DNA of 64,000 nt from JBBQLG01 sp038327655 (GTDB taxonomy: Bacteria > Bacteroidota > Bacteroidia > Cytophagales > Spirosomataceae), in contig JBBQLG010000007.1 of assembly GCA_038327655.1 (NCBI GenBank), forward strand, positions 1 to 64,000. Reading direction: 5' to 3'. The notes below the pieces were generated by a model. It saw only the letters and a program-made list of their open reading frames with translations. It was not told the origin of the DNA and did no database searches. The position numbers and the translations under genes were made by a program. This document shows positions 43,702-52,749 of this stretch, piece by piece. The number at the start of each line of letters is the position of its first letter. Position 1 is the stretch's first letter.

Positions 43702-44241
43702 ATGAATACTACGCGCATACGTTTCACCATCGTTTTGTCGTTAGCCGGACTGCTAACGACAACCCTAACCTGGGCACAGGCCGATAAAGCCAGTCGGCCA
43801 AGCCCACCCGCCACCGCTACCGGCAACGTAAACGGAGCAACCGTCACGGTTAATTACGGTAGTCCGGCGGTTAAGGGTCGGCAGATTTTTGGCGGACTGG
43901 TACCGTACGACAAGGCCTGGCGGGCAGGTGCCAACGAGGCCACCATAGTTGAGGTAGACAAAGACGTCAAGGTTGAAGGCAAACCCCTGCCCGCCGGTAA
44001 ATACAGCTTATTCGCTGTGCCGGGGGAGAAAGAGTGGACAGTGATTCTGAACTCCGAAACCGGACAGTGGGGTGTAAAAAGGACCGGCGAGGCCAATCGT
44101 GATCCAGCCAAAGATGTTGTAACGGTGCAGGTAAAACCCAAAAAAGCAGCCAGTGCGAGTGAACGACTAACGTACGCTGTTACAAAAAAAGGTATCGTGC
44201 TGGACTGGGATACGGTTGAGGTGCCCATTGCCATGAAATAA
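43702..44241 (+). CDS. DUF2911 family protein
   Basis: A 179-residue exported protein (signal peptide about 1-25, ending near TWAQA). The DUF2911 domain is present: VTVNYGSPAVKGRQIFGGLVP, WRAGANEATIVEVDKDVKVEG, LPAGKYSLFAVPGEKEWTVIL. This family is widespread in Bacteroidota, with no known activity. Followed by a shared terminator. Confidence 0.92.
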   Translation: MNTTRIRFTIVLSLAGLLTTTLTWAQADKASRPSPPATATGNVNGATVTVNYGSPAVKGRQIFGGLVPYDKAWRAGANEATIVEVDKDVKVEGKPLPAGKYSLFAVPGEKEWTVILNSETGQWGVKRTGEANRDPAKDVVTVQVKPKKAASASERLTYAVTKKGIVLDWDTVEVPIAMK

Positions 44242-44268
44242 ACACAGGCACTGATGGCGCAGCATCAA

Positions 44269-44313
44269 AACGCCTTAATCAGCCCGCCGACTGGCAGGTC
44301 TGATTAAGGCGTT
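44269..44313. terminator. Bidirectional terminator between DUF2911 gene and hemA
   Basis: A 14-bp perfect stem (44269-44282 with 44300-44313) and a 17-base loop between convergent genes. Confidence 0.7.
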
Positions 44314-44337
44314 CGCTTTATTGGGGCAGGTAACCGG

Positions 44338-45657
44338 TTATTTAGATTCGTAGGTCGGCTCAGCGATGTCAGAATGGGCTTCGAGGTTGAAGAGGTCGTT
44401 CAACACGTCGATGAGCGTTTCGGCTTCACCGCGTTTGCAGGCCGCTTTGAGTTGCAAGACTGGCAGTTTAATGATCTTCTGCATGATGCCGCGCGTAATC
44501 TTGTCCACTTTTTCCGACTCGTCGGGCGAGAGGTGTTTCAGGTACCGGGCAATCTCGTCTTTCCGAATTTGCTCCAGCGCGTTTTTCAGCTTGTTGATCG
44601 TTGGCGAAACAACCATCTCCTTCGACCAGTCGCCGAAGTCGGCGGTGGCTTGTGTGATGATGGCTTCGACCTGCGGAATGGCCGCTAAGCGCCGGTTCAG
44701 GGCTTCGTCGGCGCGGTGCTGAATGTGGTCGATGTTGTACACCAGCACCCCCGGAATCTGCTCAACGGCAGTATCGACGCTGCGGGGCACCGAAAGGTCG
44801 ATGAAATATTTGTAGGTGAGTACGTTCAGGCCGTTCAGCAGACCAGGGGTAATGAGCGGTTCATCGCGCGAAACGGAGGTGATTATTACGTCGGCGCGGG
44901 TGATTTCGGCGGTCAGGTCGGCAAAGTCGGCTACGCGGAAGTTGTGTTGCTGTGCCAGAGCTTCGGCCTTGTTCAGCGTGCGGTTGCAGAGCGTGATATT
45001 GGTCAGGTTGCGGTCGGCGAGGTTCAGACAAACATCCGTTCCAATTTCGCCGAGGCCAACCACCAGTACGTGCGGGTTGGTGTGGTGCCCAATCAGTTCG
45101 TCGATCAGATCCACAGCGGCATACGATACCGAGGCAGCTCCGTCGCGGAATGACGTTTCCTGCGCGACCCGCTTGTTGGTGAAAAAGATCGTGTGCATGA
45201 GCCGGTGCAGAAACGGCCCCGCCATCTCCAGATCCGCCGACCACTGATACGCGTGCTTTACCTGATTGGGAATCTGCATGTCGCCCACGACCTGCGAGTG
45301 CAAACCGATACATACTTCAAACAGATGCCGAACGGCCTCGGCGTGCTGGGAAAAAAATTGGAAATACGGCAGGTAAGCGTCGGTTTCGGTCAGTCCTTTT
45401 TCGACGAGCAGTAACCGGGCAATAGCCTCGTTGTAATCGATTCGGGTGGGGGTTCCGGCAACGTCGGCAAGGGGCATGGTGTAGTACACCTCCGTCCGGT
45501 TGCAGGTCGATACAACCAGCAATTCGGTGAGGCCGAATACGTCACGAAGCCGCAGCATAAACTGTTTGGCTTCGTCTTCGTTAAGTGCAATCAGTTCGCG
45601 TACGGCCAAAGGAGCCGTTTTGTGGGAGAGACTGACTGATTTAAAACTGTCGAACAT
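44338..45657 (-). CDS. hemA: Glutamyl-tRNA reductase
   Basis: A 439-residue HemA, the first committed enzyme of tetrapyrrole synthesis by the C5 route. The catalytic cysteine is C52 in VVSTCNRTEVYY; the N-terminal domain also shows SVSLSHKTAPLAVRE. The NADPH domain has VVGLGEIGTDV, and a long dimerising C-terminal helical domain ends the chain. Length is normal. No other hem gene is in the window. Confidence 0.95.
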   Translation of the reverse strand: MFDSFKSVSLSHKTAPLAVRELIALNEDEAKQFMLRLRDVFGLTELLVVSTCNRTEVYYTMPLADVAGTPTRIDYNEAIARLLLVEKGLTETDAYLPYFQFFSQHAEAVRHLFEVCIGLHSQVVGDMQIPNQVKHAYQWSADLEMAGPFLHRLMHTIFFTNKRVAQETSFRDGAASVSYAAVDLIDELIGHHTNPHVLVVGLGEIGTDVCLNLADRNLTNITLCNRTLNKAEALAQQHNFRVADFADLTAEITRADVIITSVSRDEPLITPGLLNGLNVLTYKYFIDLSVPRSVDTAVEQIPGVLVYNIDHIQHRADEALNRRLAAIPQVEAIITQATADFGDWSKEMVVSPTINKLKNALEQIRKDEIARYLKHLSPDESEKVDKITRGIMQKIIKLPVLQLKAACKRGEAETLIDVLNDLFNLEAHSDIAEPTYESK

Positions 45658-45679
45658 GGCTGGTTTTCACTACTGCTTA

Positions 45680-45687
45680 CAAAATTA
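45680..45687 (-). promoter_or_regulatory. hemA -7 element
   Basis: Minus strand TAATTTTG, exact TAnnTTTG, 22 bases before the hemA ATG. Confidence 0.45.
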
Positions 45688-45846
45688 CGCTACAAACACC
45701 AGACCATAAAACCGGATGTGTAAGCGGAAAAGTTATTTAGAAGCAGTATAAATAATGAGTGTTATATTAGACGAATCCTATTCCACCAGTATAACGCCAA
45801 ACCGCCTGCAGACGTTCGGGCGGGCGTTTTTCGTTACATTTACCGT

Positions 45847-47043
45847 ATGCTAAAGTCGCTCGACATTTACAATCAGAATAACATTTTAAAGATCATCGTC
45901 GCGCTTAATTTACTGTTAGTCGGCACGGCGTCGGTGCTGTATACCAACTGGCTTATTGGCCGACTCGAAGCCCGGGAGGAAAGGTACGTGCAGATGTACG
46001 CCAAAACACTGGCTTTCGTCAGTCAAAACAATGATTTAGAGCAGGACCTCACTTTTGCCGTCGGGTTAATAAACGACATCAACGCCAACAGCAACATCCC
46101 CGTCATTTATATCAACGAGCAGAACGCACCCGCCGACCATCGGAATGTTGATATTCCGGCCGGGTTAAACGACATCGAAAAACGGCAGTTTCTCCGGCAG
46201 CAGGTTGTGACCATGCGTAAAAAGCACCTGCCCATTGTGGTACCCGTTGGTGAGGGCGAAAACGGGCTGATCTACTACAGCAACTCCAAAATGCTGCAGC
46301 AACTCCAGTATTTTCCGTTTGTACAGCTCGCGATTCTGGGGGTACTGGTCATTCTGGGGTATTTGGCCTTCAGTGCTTCGCGGAGGGCCGAACAGAACCG
46401 GGTATGGGTGGGGCTGGCCAAAGAAACGGCCCATCAGTTAGGTACTCCCCTGTCGTCGCTGATGGCGTGGGTCGAGTTTATGCGCACCGACCCGGAACAG
46501 TACGGCACCGAAGTAACCGACGAAATCGAGAAGGATGTGAACCGCCTGGAAACCATTACGGCGCGGTTTTCGAGCATCGGCTCGGTACCGACGCTCAAAG
46601 ACGAGAACGTGGCCACCGTTGTATTTGAGTTTACCGATTACCTGAAGCGACGGATTTCGACCAAGGTAAAAATGAGCGTGGAGAATGAGCTACCCGCCGA
46701 TGAGACCGTTAAAATCAACCGGTTGCTGTTCGAGTGGGTCATTGAAAATATCTGCAAAAACGCGGTCGATGCCATGGGCGGCATCGGTGAACTGCGGCTG
46801 AAATTGTTTAACCTGCCCAACGACGAACTGGGCATCGACATCACCGACACGGGCAAAGGCATCTCGAAAGCAAACCTGCGTAATGTATTTTCGCCGGGGT
46901 TCAGCACCAAAAAGCGAGGCTGGGGCCTGGGCCTTACCCTCGCCAAACGCATCGTGGAAGAATACCACAACGGGCGGCTGTTCGTCAAGAGTTCGGAGGT
47001 TGGCAAGGGCACTACCTTCCGGATCGTGCTGAACCGGGACTAA
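45847..47043 (+). CDS. Membrane sensor histidine kinase
   Basis: A 398-residue kinase. Membrane segments at about 14-34 and 157-177 bracket an extracytoplasmic sensor of some 120 residues without a recognised domain. The H-box AKETAHQLGTP holds the phosphorylated H196, and the ATPase domain has N (NICKNAVDAM), G1 (DTGKGIS) and G2 (GWGLGLTLAK) boxes. This H-box type belongs to a Bacteroidota kinase group. No response regulator is adjacent, so it is an orphan; the nearby LytTR gene is 5 kb away and lacks a receiver. Confidence 0.93.
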   Translation: MLKSLDIYNQNNILKIIVALNLLLVGTASVLYTNWLIGRLEAREERYVQMYAKTLAFVSQNNDLEQDLTFAVGLINDINANSNIPVIYINEQNAPADHRNVDIPAGLNDIEKRQFLRQQVVTMRKKHLPIVVPVGEGENGLIYYSNSKMLQQLQYFPFVQLAILGVLVILGYLAFSASRRAEQNRVWVGLAKETAHQLGTPLSSLMAWVEFMRTDPEQYGTEVTDEIEKDVNRLETITARFSSIGSVPTLKDENVATVVFEFTDYLKRRISTKVKMSVENELPADETVKINRLLFEWVIENICKNAVDAMGGIGELRLKLFNLPNDELGIDITDTGKGISKANLRNVFSPGFSTKKRGWGLGLTLAKRIVEEYHNGRLFVKSSEVGKGTTFRIVLNRD

Positions 47044-47195
47044 CTGCACCGCATGACAATCCGGTTGGTTCAATAAAAAGCACGCTCGTGTATTTGAGGT
47101 CGACCCGCTGAATTGAGGGGGATATGGGTCCTTACGGCAAGCCATAAACAAACTATCCGCCTGTTAACGCGTTCATACTCTAGAACTCAATTAAA

Positions 47196-47507
47196 ATGAG
47201 CGATATGGATAAGTTACAGAAATTTGAACTGATGAATAAGATTGTTCGGGAACTGGAAGACCTTCAGAACAGTCAGACGGCCCTGATGACCAAAATTGGT
47301 CAGATCGAAGTCGACAACATGAACGGATTAAACGACTCCTATTTGGAGAAAAATCTCGGCGACATGCACGGAAAAATCGCCGAAAACGTCGACTCGATCA
47401 CCGAAATTTTCGCCCATTTCGAGACCCAGCGCGACGACTACGCCCAGAAGAACAGCGGAGCTATTGCGGCCGCTGAAGCAGCCGCTGCCGTTGAAGCCGC
47501 GAAATAG
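47196..47507 (+). CDS. Small helical coiled-coil protein
   Basis: A 103-residue acidic, helix-rich protein (LQKFELMNKIVRELEDLQNS) with an alanine/glutamate-rich tail (AAAEAAAAVEAAK). No signal peptide, no family that I recognise. It is probably a conserved hypothetical of Cytophagales. It ends eight bases before an exceptionally strong hairpin. 152 bases separate it from the kinase gene. Confidence 0.65.
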   Translation: MSDMDKLQKFELMNKIVRELEDLQNSQTALMTKIGQIEVDNMNGLNDSYLEKNLGDMHGKIAENVDSITEIFAHFETQRDDYAQKNSGAIAAAEAAAAVEAAK

Positions 47508-47514
47508 AGAATAC

Positions 47515-47575
47515 AAGTCAACTGAAACGCGAAACGCCGGGCCAATAGCCCGGCGTTTCGCGTTTCAGTTGACTT
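47515..47575. terminator. 28-bp perfect hairpin between convergent genes
   Basis: Arms 47515-47542 and 47548-47575 are perfectly complementary over 28 bp, with a five-base loop (caata). It separates the coiled-coil gene from the aldo/keto reductase gene. It is longer than needed for termination, so it may also be a dispersed element. Confidence 0.75.
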
Positions 47576-47583
47576 AAACAGAC

Positions 47584-48579
47584 TTAGGCAGTCTTCAAAA
47601 TGGTCTCAATCCCTGCCAGTTCGTCCGGGCTGAACCCGAGTTTGTCTAAGCACTTCAGCGAATCGATCAGTTGCTCCGGTTTGCTGGCTCCGATGAGCAC
47701 CGACGTGATACGCGGGTCTTTCAACAGCCACGACAACGCCATCTGGGCCAGGGTTTGCCCCCGCTGCTGCGCCAGATCGTTCAGTTGCCGGATCATGGTC
47801 AGTTTCGCATCCGTCAACTGATCTTCGGGCAGCGAACTATCCGATTTAGCGGCTCTGGAATCGGCCGGTATGCCGGTCAGGTATTTGTCGGTCAGCAGCC
47901 CCTGCGCCAGTGGCGAGAACGGAATACAGCCGATGCCTTCCTTTTCGAGCAAGTCCAGCAGGCCACCCTCTACCCAGCGTTCCAGCATCGAATATTTGGG
48001 CTGGTGAATCAGGCAGGGCGTGCCGAGGTCGCGCAGGATTGCAATGGCTTTGGCAGCTTCGTCGGCTTTGTAGTTCGACAGGCCAACGTACAGGGCTTTT
48101 CCCTGCCGCACGATCTGGTCCAGCGCCATCATACTTTCCTCAATCGGGGTATCGGGGTCGGGGCGGTGGTGGTAAAAAATATCCACGTAGTCTAACCGCA
48201 TCCGTTTCAGGCTCTGGTCTAAACTGGAGATCAAGTACTTGCGGGAACCGAAGTCGCCGTACGGCCCGTCCCACATCGTATAGCCCGCTTTGGAGGAGAT
48301 GATGAGCTGATCGCGGTAACCGTGAAAATCTTCGTGCAGGATGCGCCCAAAATTCTCTTCGGCCGACCCCGGTGGCGGACCATAGTTGTTGGCCAGATCG
48401 AAATGCGTGATGCCCCGATCGAAAGCTAGCCGGAGAATGCTGCGCGAATTTTCGAGTACGTTGACATCGCCAAAATTTTGCCACAGACCGAGCGAAACGG
48501 CGGGTAATAACAAGCCACTGCGTCCGCTGCGCCGGTAGGGCATGGCCGAATAACGGTCCGGGTTGGGGGTGTACTGCAT
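47584..48579 (-). CDS. Aldo/keto reductase, L-glyceraldehyde 3-phosphate reductase type
   Basis: A 331-residue AKR of the YghZ/Gpr (AKR14) group. The N-terminus (PYRRSGRSGLLLPAVSLGLW) and the block FDLANNYGPPPGSAEENFG, with the catalytic aspartate and tyrosine, match the group; the histidine of YVDIFYHHRPDP and the NADPH loop near SVLIGASKPEQL are present. Such enzymes reduce L-glyceraldehyde 3-phosphate and methylglyoxal-like aldehydes. Confidence 0.9.
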   Translation of the reverse strand: MQYTPNPDRYSAMPYRRSGRSGLLLPAVSLGLWQNFGDVNVLENSRSILRLAFDRGITHFDLANNYGPPPGSAEENFGRILHEDFHGYRDQLIISSKAGYTMWDGPYGDFGSRKYLISSLDQSLKRMRLDYVDIFYHHRPDPDTPIEESMMALDQIVRQGKALYVGLSNYKADEAAKAIAILRDLGTPCLIHQPKYSMLERWVEGGLLDLLEKEGIGCIPFSPLAQGLLTDKYLTGIPADSRAAKSDSSLPEDQLTDAKLTMIRQLNDLAQQRGQTLAQMALSWLLKDPRITSVLIGASKPEQLIDSLKCLDKLGFSPDELAGIETILKTA

Positions 48580-48680
48580 GGAGTTACTGATAAATAAAAC
48601 AGAGTTTGTTAAGCGTTAACGGTTGAATGCGGGAGAAGTTTAGCCAGTCTGCCGAGTGGGCACCCTTACTGTAAACCGGA

Positions 48681-51290
48681 CTATTGCGCCGGATACAGCA
48701 ACCGACCTGCCCGAAACGGCCCGTCGGCGGATTGCAGCAACTTGGCTTTTAAGCGGGGGTTGTACGCAGGATGGTCGGCCAGAAACTGCCAGACTAACTG
48801 ACCGGTTGCGGGCGTTTGGTAGCTGCCGAATGTTGACCGCAGCCACGATTCGGGAAAGAAAATGTCGCCCGTCCGCTGAATCTCTTCCAGCAGGGCGAGA
48901 CTTTGGGGCAGGTATTTGGCGGATGTTTCGGCCCGCAACGGATGGTGCAGGTACCCCAGTGCGGCCGTTACCCAGGCTTCGTGTTCGCGGTTGGCGGGAT
49001 TCGACAGGCTGGTAAAAAACACGTCGCGGTCGGTGGAGGACCCTGATAAGGCGGGCATCATGAATTGTAGTCGTTTCTGCCGGTCGGGGTTTTTGATGCG
49101 GGTGAGTTGCCGGGGTAAAATATCGGTAGCCGGATAGTCGCGTACGGCCAGCGCGAGGGCCAGCGCGGTGTAATCGTCTTCGGTGAGCGTAACACCTGCC
49201 GGTGCTTTTTGGGTATCCCAGATGGCATACAACCGCTGCCGGGCGTCGGGGCTGTTGGCAATGTTCTGGTACAGGCGGAAGAGCAGCTTCTTCTTGCCGG
49301 GAGCTGTTTCGGTCATCATGGCCTGCCAGGCATCCTGCTCAACGGACCCGGCCAGCACCGGGCGGTTTTCGGGGCGGGTGAACTGCCAGACAATATCCGA
49401 TAACTGGTTTGTTAGTAAGCGCAGGTTCAGTTCTTCCGATTCGGTTGCCAGCAGGGGACGGTACGCAGCCGCCAACTGCGCCGGGCTGACGACTTTTCCG
49501 GCCAGCATGTTCTCGTACAGATTGATGTACGCAGCCGCCCGCGTGACCGGGTTTTTCAGCGTCGCCAGCCGGGTCAGCATCGCCGTATCGACCGGAAACA
49601 GCCCATAACCCTGCCCCGACGAATTAAAAACGACACACAGGGGAGCGTCTTTTCCGACGGCATCGGGCAGGTCTACCTGCATCTTTGTCATGTTGACGGT
49701 CAGTTCTTCCACCCGGTCGGGATAGACCAGCGCGACCTCAAAACCCTGCGGCCACAACCGGTTTGAACCGTCTTCGCCCCGTTGCGAAACGCTGAACCGA
49801 CTGATTTTGCCCGCCCTTGTGTCAAGTTGATATGAAAACTGAGGTCGGCCCGTTTCGTTGACCCACACGCGGTTCCAGGTTTGGAGATCAACGGGCGTGT
49901 AAGTATCCAGAATCGTTATCAGGTCGTTCCAGGTGGCGTTATGACCGGCGTATTTTTTCAGGTAAACCCGCAAGCCGTCGCGGAGGGCGGTTTTCCCCAT
50001 CAGCCGTTCCAGTTGCCGCATCATAATCGGAGCTTTGTGGTAGATGATGCCGCCGTAAAGCGTACCGGCCTGATTGAGATTATCCAACGGTTGCCCGATG
50101 GGATTGGCCCCTTCGGTACGGTCGACGGCGTACGCGGGTGGAAAGTGATCGACTACGAACTGAAGGTCATAATTTCCGCCCAGTTGGTCAGCGGTGGTGG
50201 ATGCCTCGGTGACTTTATCGGCCATGAAATTGGCGAACACCTCTTTCAGCCAGACATCGTTGAACCAGCGCATCGTCACCAGGTCGCCAAACCACATGTG
50301 CGCCGTTTCGTGAGCAATCAGGTTGGCACGGCCCAACTTCTGATCACGGGTGGCTCCGGCGTCTAAAAACAGGCTCGACAACCGGTATTGAATGGCCCCG
50401 ACGTGTTCCATGCCGCCGTACTGAAAATCGGGGATGGCGGCAAAATCGAACTTCTGGAACGGAAACGGTATCTGCGTGTAATCTTCCAGAAATTTCAGGG
50501 CATCGCCATGAATGGTAAAGATTGGATCGAGGCTCAGCCGGAGTTTGGTGGTGTCCGTTTCGCGGTGCAGAAGCTGCATGGCACGGCCGTTTACAACGCG
50601 TGAAACCGGCGTAAACTTCCCGGCTACGAACGAGAAGAGGTACGTACTGATGGTGTCGGAGGAGAGAAACTGAACCGTTTTTCGATCACCCGCGACGCTC
50701 GAATCCCGGACGGGTGCGTTGGTGATGGCCTGCCAGGTGGTCGGAATGGTCAGCGATAACTGAAACGACGCCTTTAGGTCAGGCTGATCGAAACAGGGAA
50801 ATACCGTACGGGCGCGGTCGGGTACGAGCAGGGTGTAGAGGTATTCGTCGTTGCGGTTCAGCGAACCAGTACCGGCGGTAAAATTGATCGTAACGGTGTT
50901 TTTTCCGGGTTTCAGAAACCGGGGTGAAATCAGGAGATGCTCGTGTTCAAAAACAATTGGGATTGCCTGTCCATTCGCCGAAACATTCTGTAAATGAGCG
51001 GGTTCTTCCTTGAAATCAAGTTGCAGGGGTACACCGCCCGGAGACCATTGAAACGAAATGGTAGCCGACGCTGGAATGGGCTGGGATTTCTGCGCCGGAA
51101 TGTCGAACTTCAATCCGTATGCCAACTGACTGATGGCCTGTTGTCGCGCCACCGCCAGATTTTGGGATACGCCCGTCTCGACCGCAGGCGCAGTCACTGC
51201 CAATTGGCGACGGCTACATGATAAAGTAAAAACGAGGCTAATCAGCGTGAAGCAACCGTAACGAGCGATTCTGGCTATGTTTATAAGCAT
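48681..51290 (-). CDS. M1 family aminopeptidase (lipoprotein)
   Basis: An 869-residue gluzincin. The start at 51290 is chosen because it gives a clean lipoprotein signal (MLINIARIARYGCFTLISLV, lipidated cysteine about 25 in LSCS); the frame could start 14 codons earlier. The substrate-binding GxMEN motif appears as GGMEHVGAIQYR at about 292-303, and zinc ligands are HETAH at 327-331 with the second glutamate in WLKEVFANFMADK. The C-terminal half is the helical/ERAP-like domain. It cleaves N-terminal residues from peptides, probably on the outer membrane. Confidence 0.92.
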   Translation of the reverse strand: MLINIARIARYGCFTLISLVFTLSCSRRQLAVTAPAVETGVSQNLAVARQQAISQLAYGLKFDIPAQKSQPIPASATISFQWSPGGVPLQLDFKEEPAHLQNVSANGQAIPIVFEHEHLLISPRFLKPGKNTVTINFTAGTGSLNRNDEYLYTLLVPDRARTVFPCFDQPDLKASFQLSLTIPTTWQAITNAPVRDSSVAGDRKTVQFLSSDTISTYLFSFVAGKFTPVSRVVNGRAMQLLHRETDTTKLRLSLDPIFTIHGDALKFLEDYTQIPFPFQKFDFAAIPDFQYGGMEHVGAIQYRLSSLFLDAGATRDQKLGRANLIAHETAHMWFGDLVTMRWFNDVWLKEVFANFMADKVTEASTTADQLGGNYDLQFVVDHFPPAYAVDRTEGANPIGQPLDNLNQAGTLYGGIIYHKAPIMMRQLERLMGKTALRDGLRVYLKKYAGHNATWNDLITILDTYTPVDLQTWNRVWVNETGRPQFSYQLDTRAGKISRFSVSQRGEDGSNRLWPQGFEVALVYPDRVEELTVNMTKMQVDLPDAVGKDAPLCVVFNSSGQGYGLFPVDTAMLTRLATLKNPVTRAAAYINLYENMLAGKVVSPAQLAAAYRPLLATESEELNLRLLTNQLSDIVWQFTRPENRPVLAGSVEQDAWQAMMTETAPGKKKLLFRLYQNIANSPDARQRLYAIWDTQKAPAGVTLTEDDYTALALALAVRDYPATDILPRQLTRIKNPDRQKRLQFMMPALSGSSTDRDVFFTSLSNPANREHEAWVTAALGYLHHPLRAETSAKYLPQSLALLEEIQRTGDIFFPESWLRSTFGSYQTPATGQLVWQFLADHPAYNPRLKAKLLQSADGPFRAGRLLYPAQ

Positions 51291-51372
51291 TGTATCAATA
51301 CAAATAAGATGATTATCAGACCGTGGCGGCATCGGCGGCCCGGTTCAACCGTGGGTAAAAGTAACGCGCAAT

Positions 51373-52641
51373 ATGAAACGTCACCTTACTGTGCTGCTGG
51401 TAATTTTGGCACTCGCCAGCCGTGCCACGTCGATCTATGCCAGTTCCATCCTCATCCCAATGGATGAACGGCAGAGCAACCACCTCAAAGCCTACGGCAT
51501 CGCCTACAAAATCCTGAAAGACGGGCAGGATGTCGAATGGCTGCTCAACTACCGGGGTGGGTCATTTCTGCTCGACTATACCAAAGCGGCCGAGACCGAG
51601 TGCCGGGTGCGGGGCGTATCCTTCGAGACACTGACGGATGGCGTGGCCGGGTCGATTCGGCAGCAAATCGGCAATCCCGATCTGAACATGGATGTGGTAA
51701 AGCTCCAGAAAGCGGCTAAAATCATCGTCTATTCGCCGATTAAGGTCAGCCCGTCGGAGTTTGAAAATACCGATGCCGTGCTGAATGTGCTGACGTATGC
51801 CGAAATCCCGTACGAGGTGGTGTACGACGAAGAAATCCTGAAGGGTGAATTGCCCAAATATGACTGGTTGCACCTGCACCACGAAGATTTTACGGGCCAG
51901 TTTGGCCGGAACCTGCAACGACAATCGGCTGCTGACATCAAGGCGCAGGAAGATATTGCCAAAAAGTACGGTTTTGCGAAGGTGTCGCTGATGAAATTAG
52001 CCGTGGCCAAAGGCATCAGGGCGTTTTGTGCCGGGGGCGGTTACCTGTTCGCCATGTGTTCGGGTGCCGAAACGCTCGACGTTGCCCTGGCCGCCGAGGG
52101 GATCGACATTGTGAGTAGTACTTACGATGGTGATGGTGTGGACCCGGATGCGCAGTCGAAATTGGATTTCAGCAAAACCATTGCCTTTGAGAACTTCACC
52201 CTGGCGGCTGATAACGGCTACGGCGGCTTTTCGACGTTTTCGTCCATCAACTCGTCGATGGGCCGCGGGTATGAGCAGCCGTCTACCTTTTTTGAACTGT
52301 TCAATTTTTCGGCGAAGTGGGATGTCATTCCGGCCATGCTCGTGCAGAACCACGAATCGGTGATCAAAGAGTTCTTCGGGCAGACAACCGCTTTCCGCAA
52401 GAGTACCGTAAAATCGAGTGCGCTGGTCATGGGCGAAAGTAAAGCATCGGACCGGTACATCTACGGCGAGCTGGGCCGGGGGCAGTGGACGTTCTACGGT
52501 GGACACGACCCGGAAGGAACACGCGGGGGGGGGTTCCGAAATCCAACCGACCTTAATTTGCACCCGCATTCGGCCGGTTATCGCCTGATTCTGAATAATG
52601 TGCTGTTTCCGTCGGCCAAGAAGAAAAAGCGGAAAACGTAA
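51373..52641 (+). CDS. Conserved Bacteroidota exported protein, named asparagine synthetase B
   Basis: A 422-residue protein with a signal peptide (MKRHLTVLLVILALASRATS). It matches a highly conserved Bacteroidota family that databases call asparagine synthetase B: SSILIPMDERQSNHLKAYGI, WLLNYRGGSFLL, YDWLHLHHEDFTGQ, RAFCAGGGYLFAMCSGAETL and TFYGGHDPEG. It has none of the AsnB synthetase hallmarks (no N-terminal Cys-2 glutaminase and no ATP-pyrophosphatase domain); the GGGYLFAMCSGAE segment resembles the nucleophile elbow of class I amidotransferase-like folds instead. The name is doubtful. A run of nine G (52525-52533) falls in GGG codons and the frame is intact. The last residues are very basic (KKKKRKT). 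Confidence 0.8.
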   Translation: MKRHLTVLLVILALASRATSIYASSILIPMDERQSNHLKAYGIAYKILKDGQDVEWLLNYRGGSFLLDYTKAAETECRVRGVSFETLTDGVAGSIRQQIGNPDLNMDVVKLQKAAKIIVYSPIKVSPSEFENTDAVLNVLTYAEIPYEVVYDEEILKGELPKYDWLHLHHEDFTGQFGRNLQRQSAADIKAQEDIAKKYGFAKVSLMKLAVAKGIRAFCAGGGYLFAMCSGAETLDVALAAEGIDIVSSTYDGDGVDPDAQSKLDFSKTIAFENFTLAADNGYGGFSTFSSINSSMGRGYEQPSTFFELFNFSAKWDVIPAMLVQNHESVIKEFFGQTTAFRKSTVKSSALVMGESKASDRYIYGELGRGQWTFYGGHDPEGTRGGGFRNPTDLNLHPHSAGYRLILNNVLFPSAKKKKRKT

Positions 52642-52676
52642 CATTCGAGTAGGTAAAGCGCGTTTAGGGTCTTTCT

Positions 52677-52728
52677 GGGTTGGTTATCCCAGCCGGTGAC
52701 TTAAGTCACCGGCTGGGGTAACCAACCC
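52677..52728. repeat. 52-base palindrome without loop
   Basis: Arms of 26 bases (52677-52702 and 52703-52728) are complementary except for one position, which still forms a G-U pair in RNA. It follows the previous gene by 35 bases and is followed by T-rich sequence, so termination is plausible; the absence of a loop is unusual. Confidence 0.8.
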
Positions 52729-52749
52729 TTTTCTGTAAATACCTGACTC

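Noticed and set aside
52525..52533. Nine-G run in the 'asparagine synthetase B' gene as a phase-variable site
   Set aside because: It codes for glycines near the C-terminus and the conserved frame continues after it; nothing suggests an alternative product.
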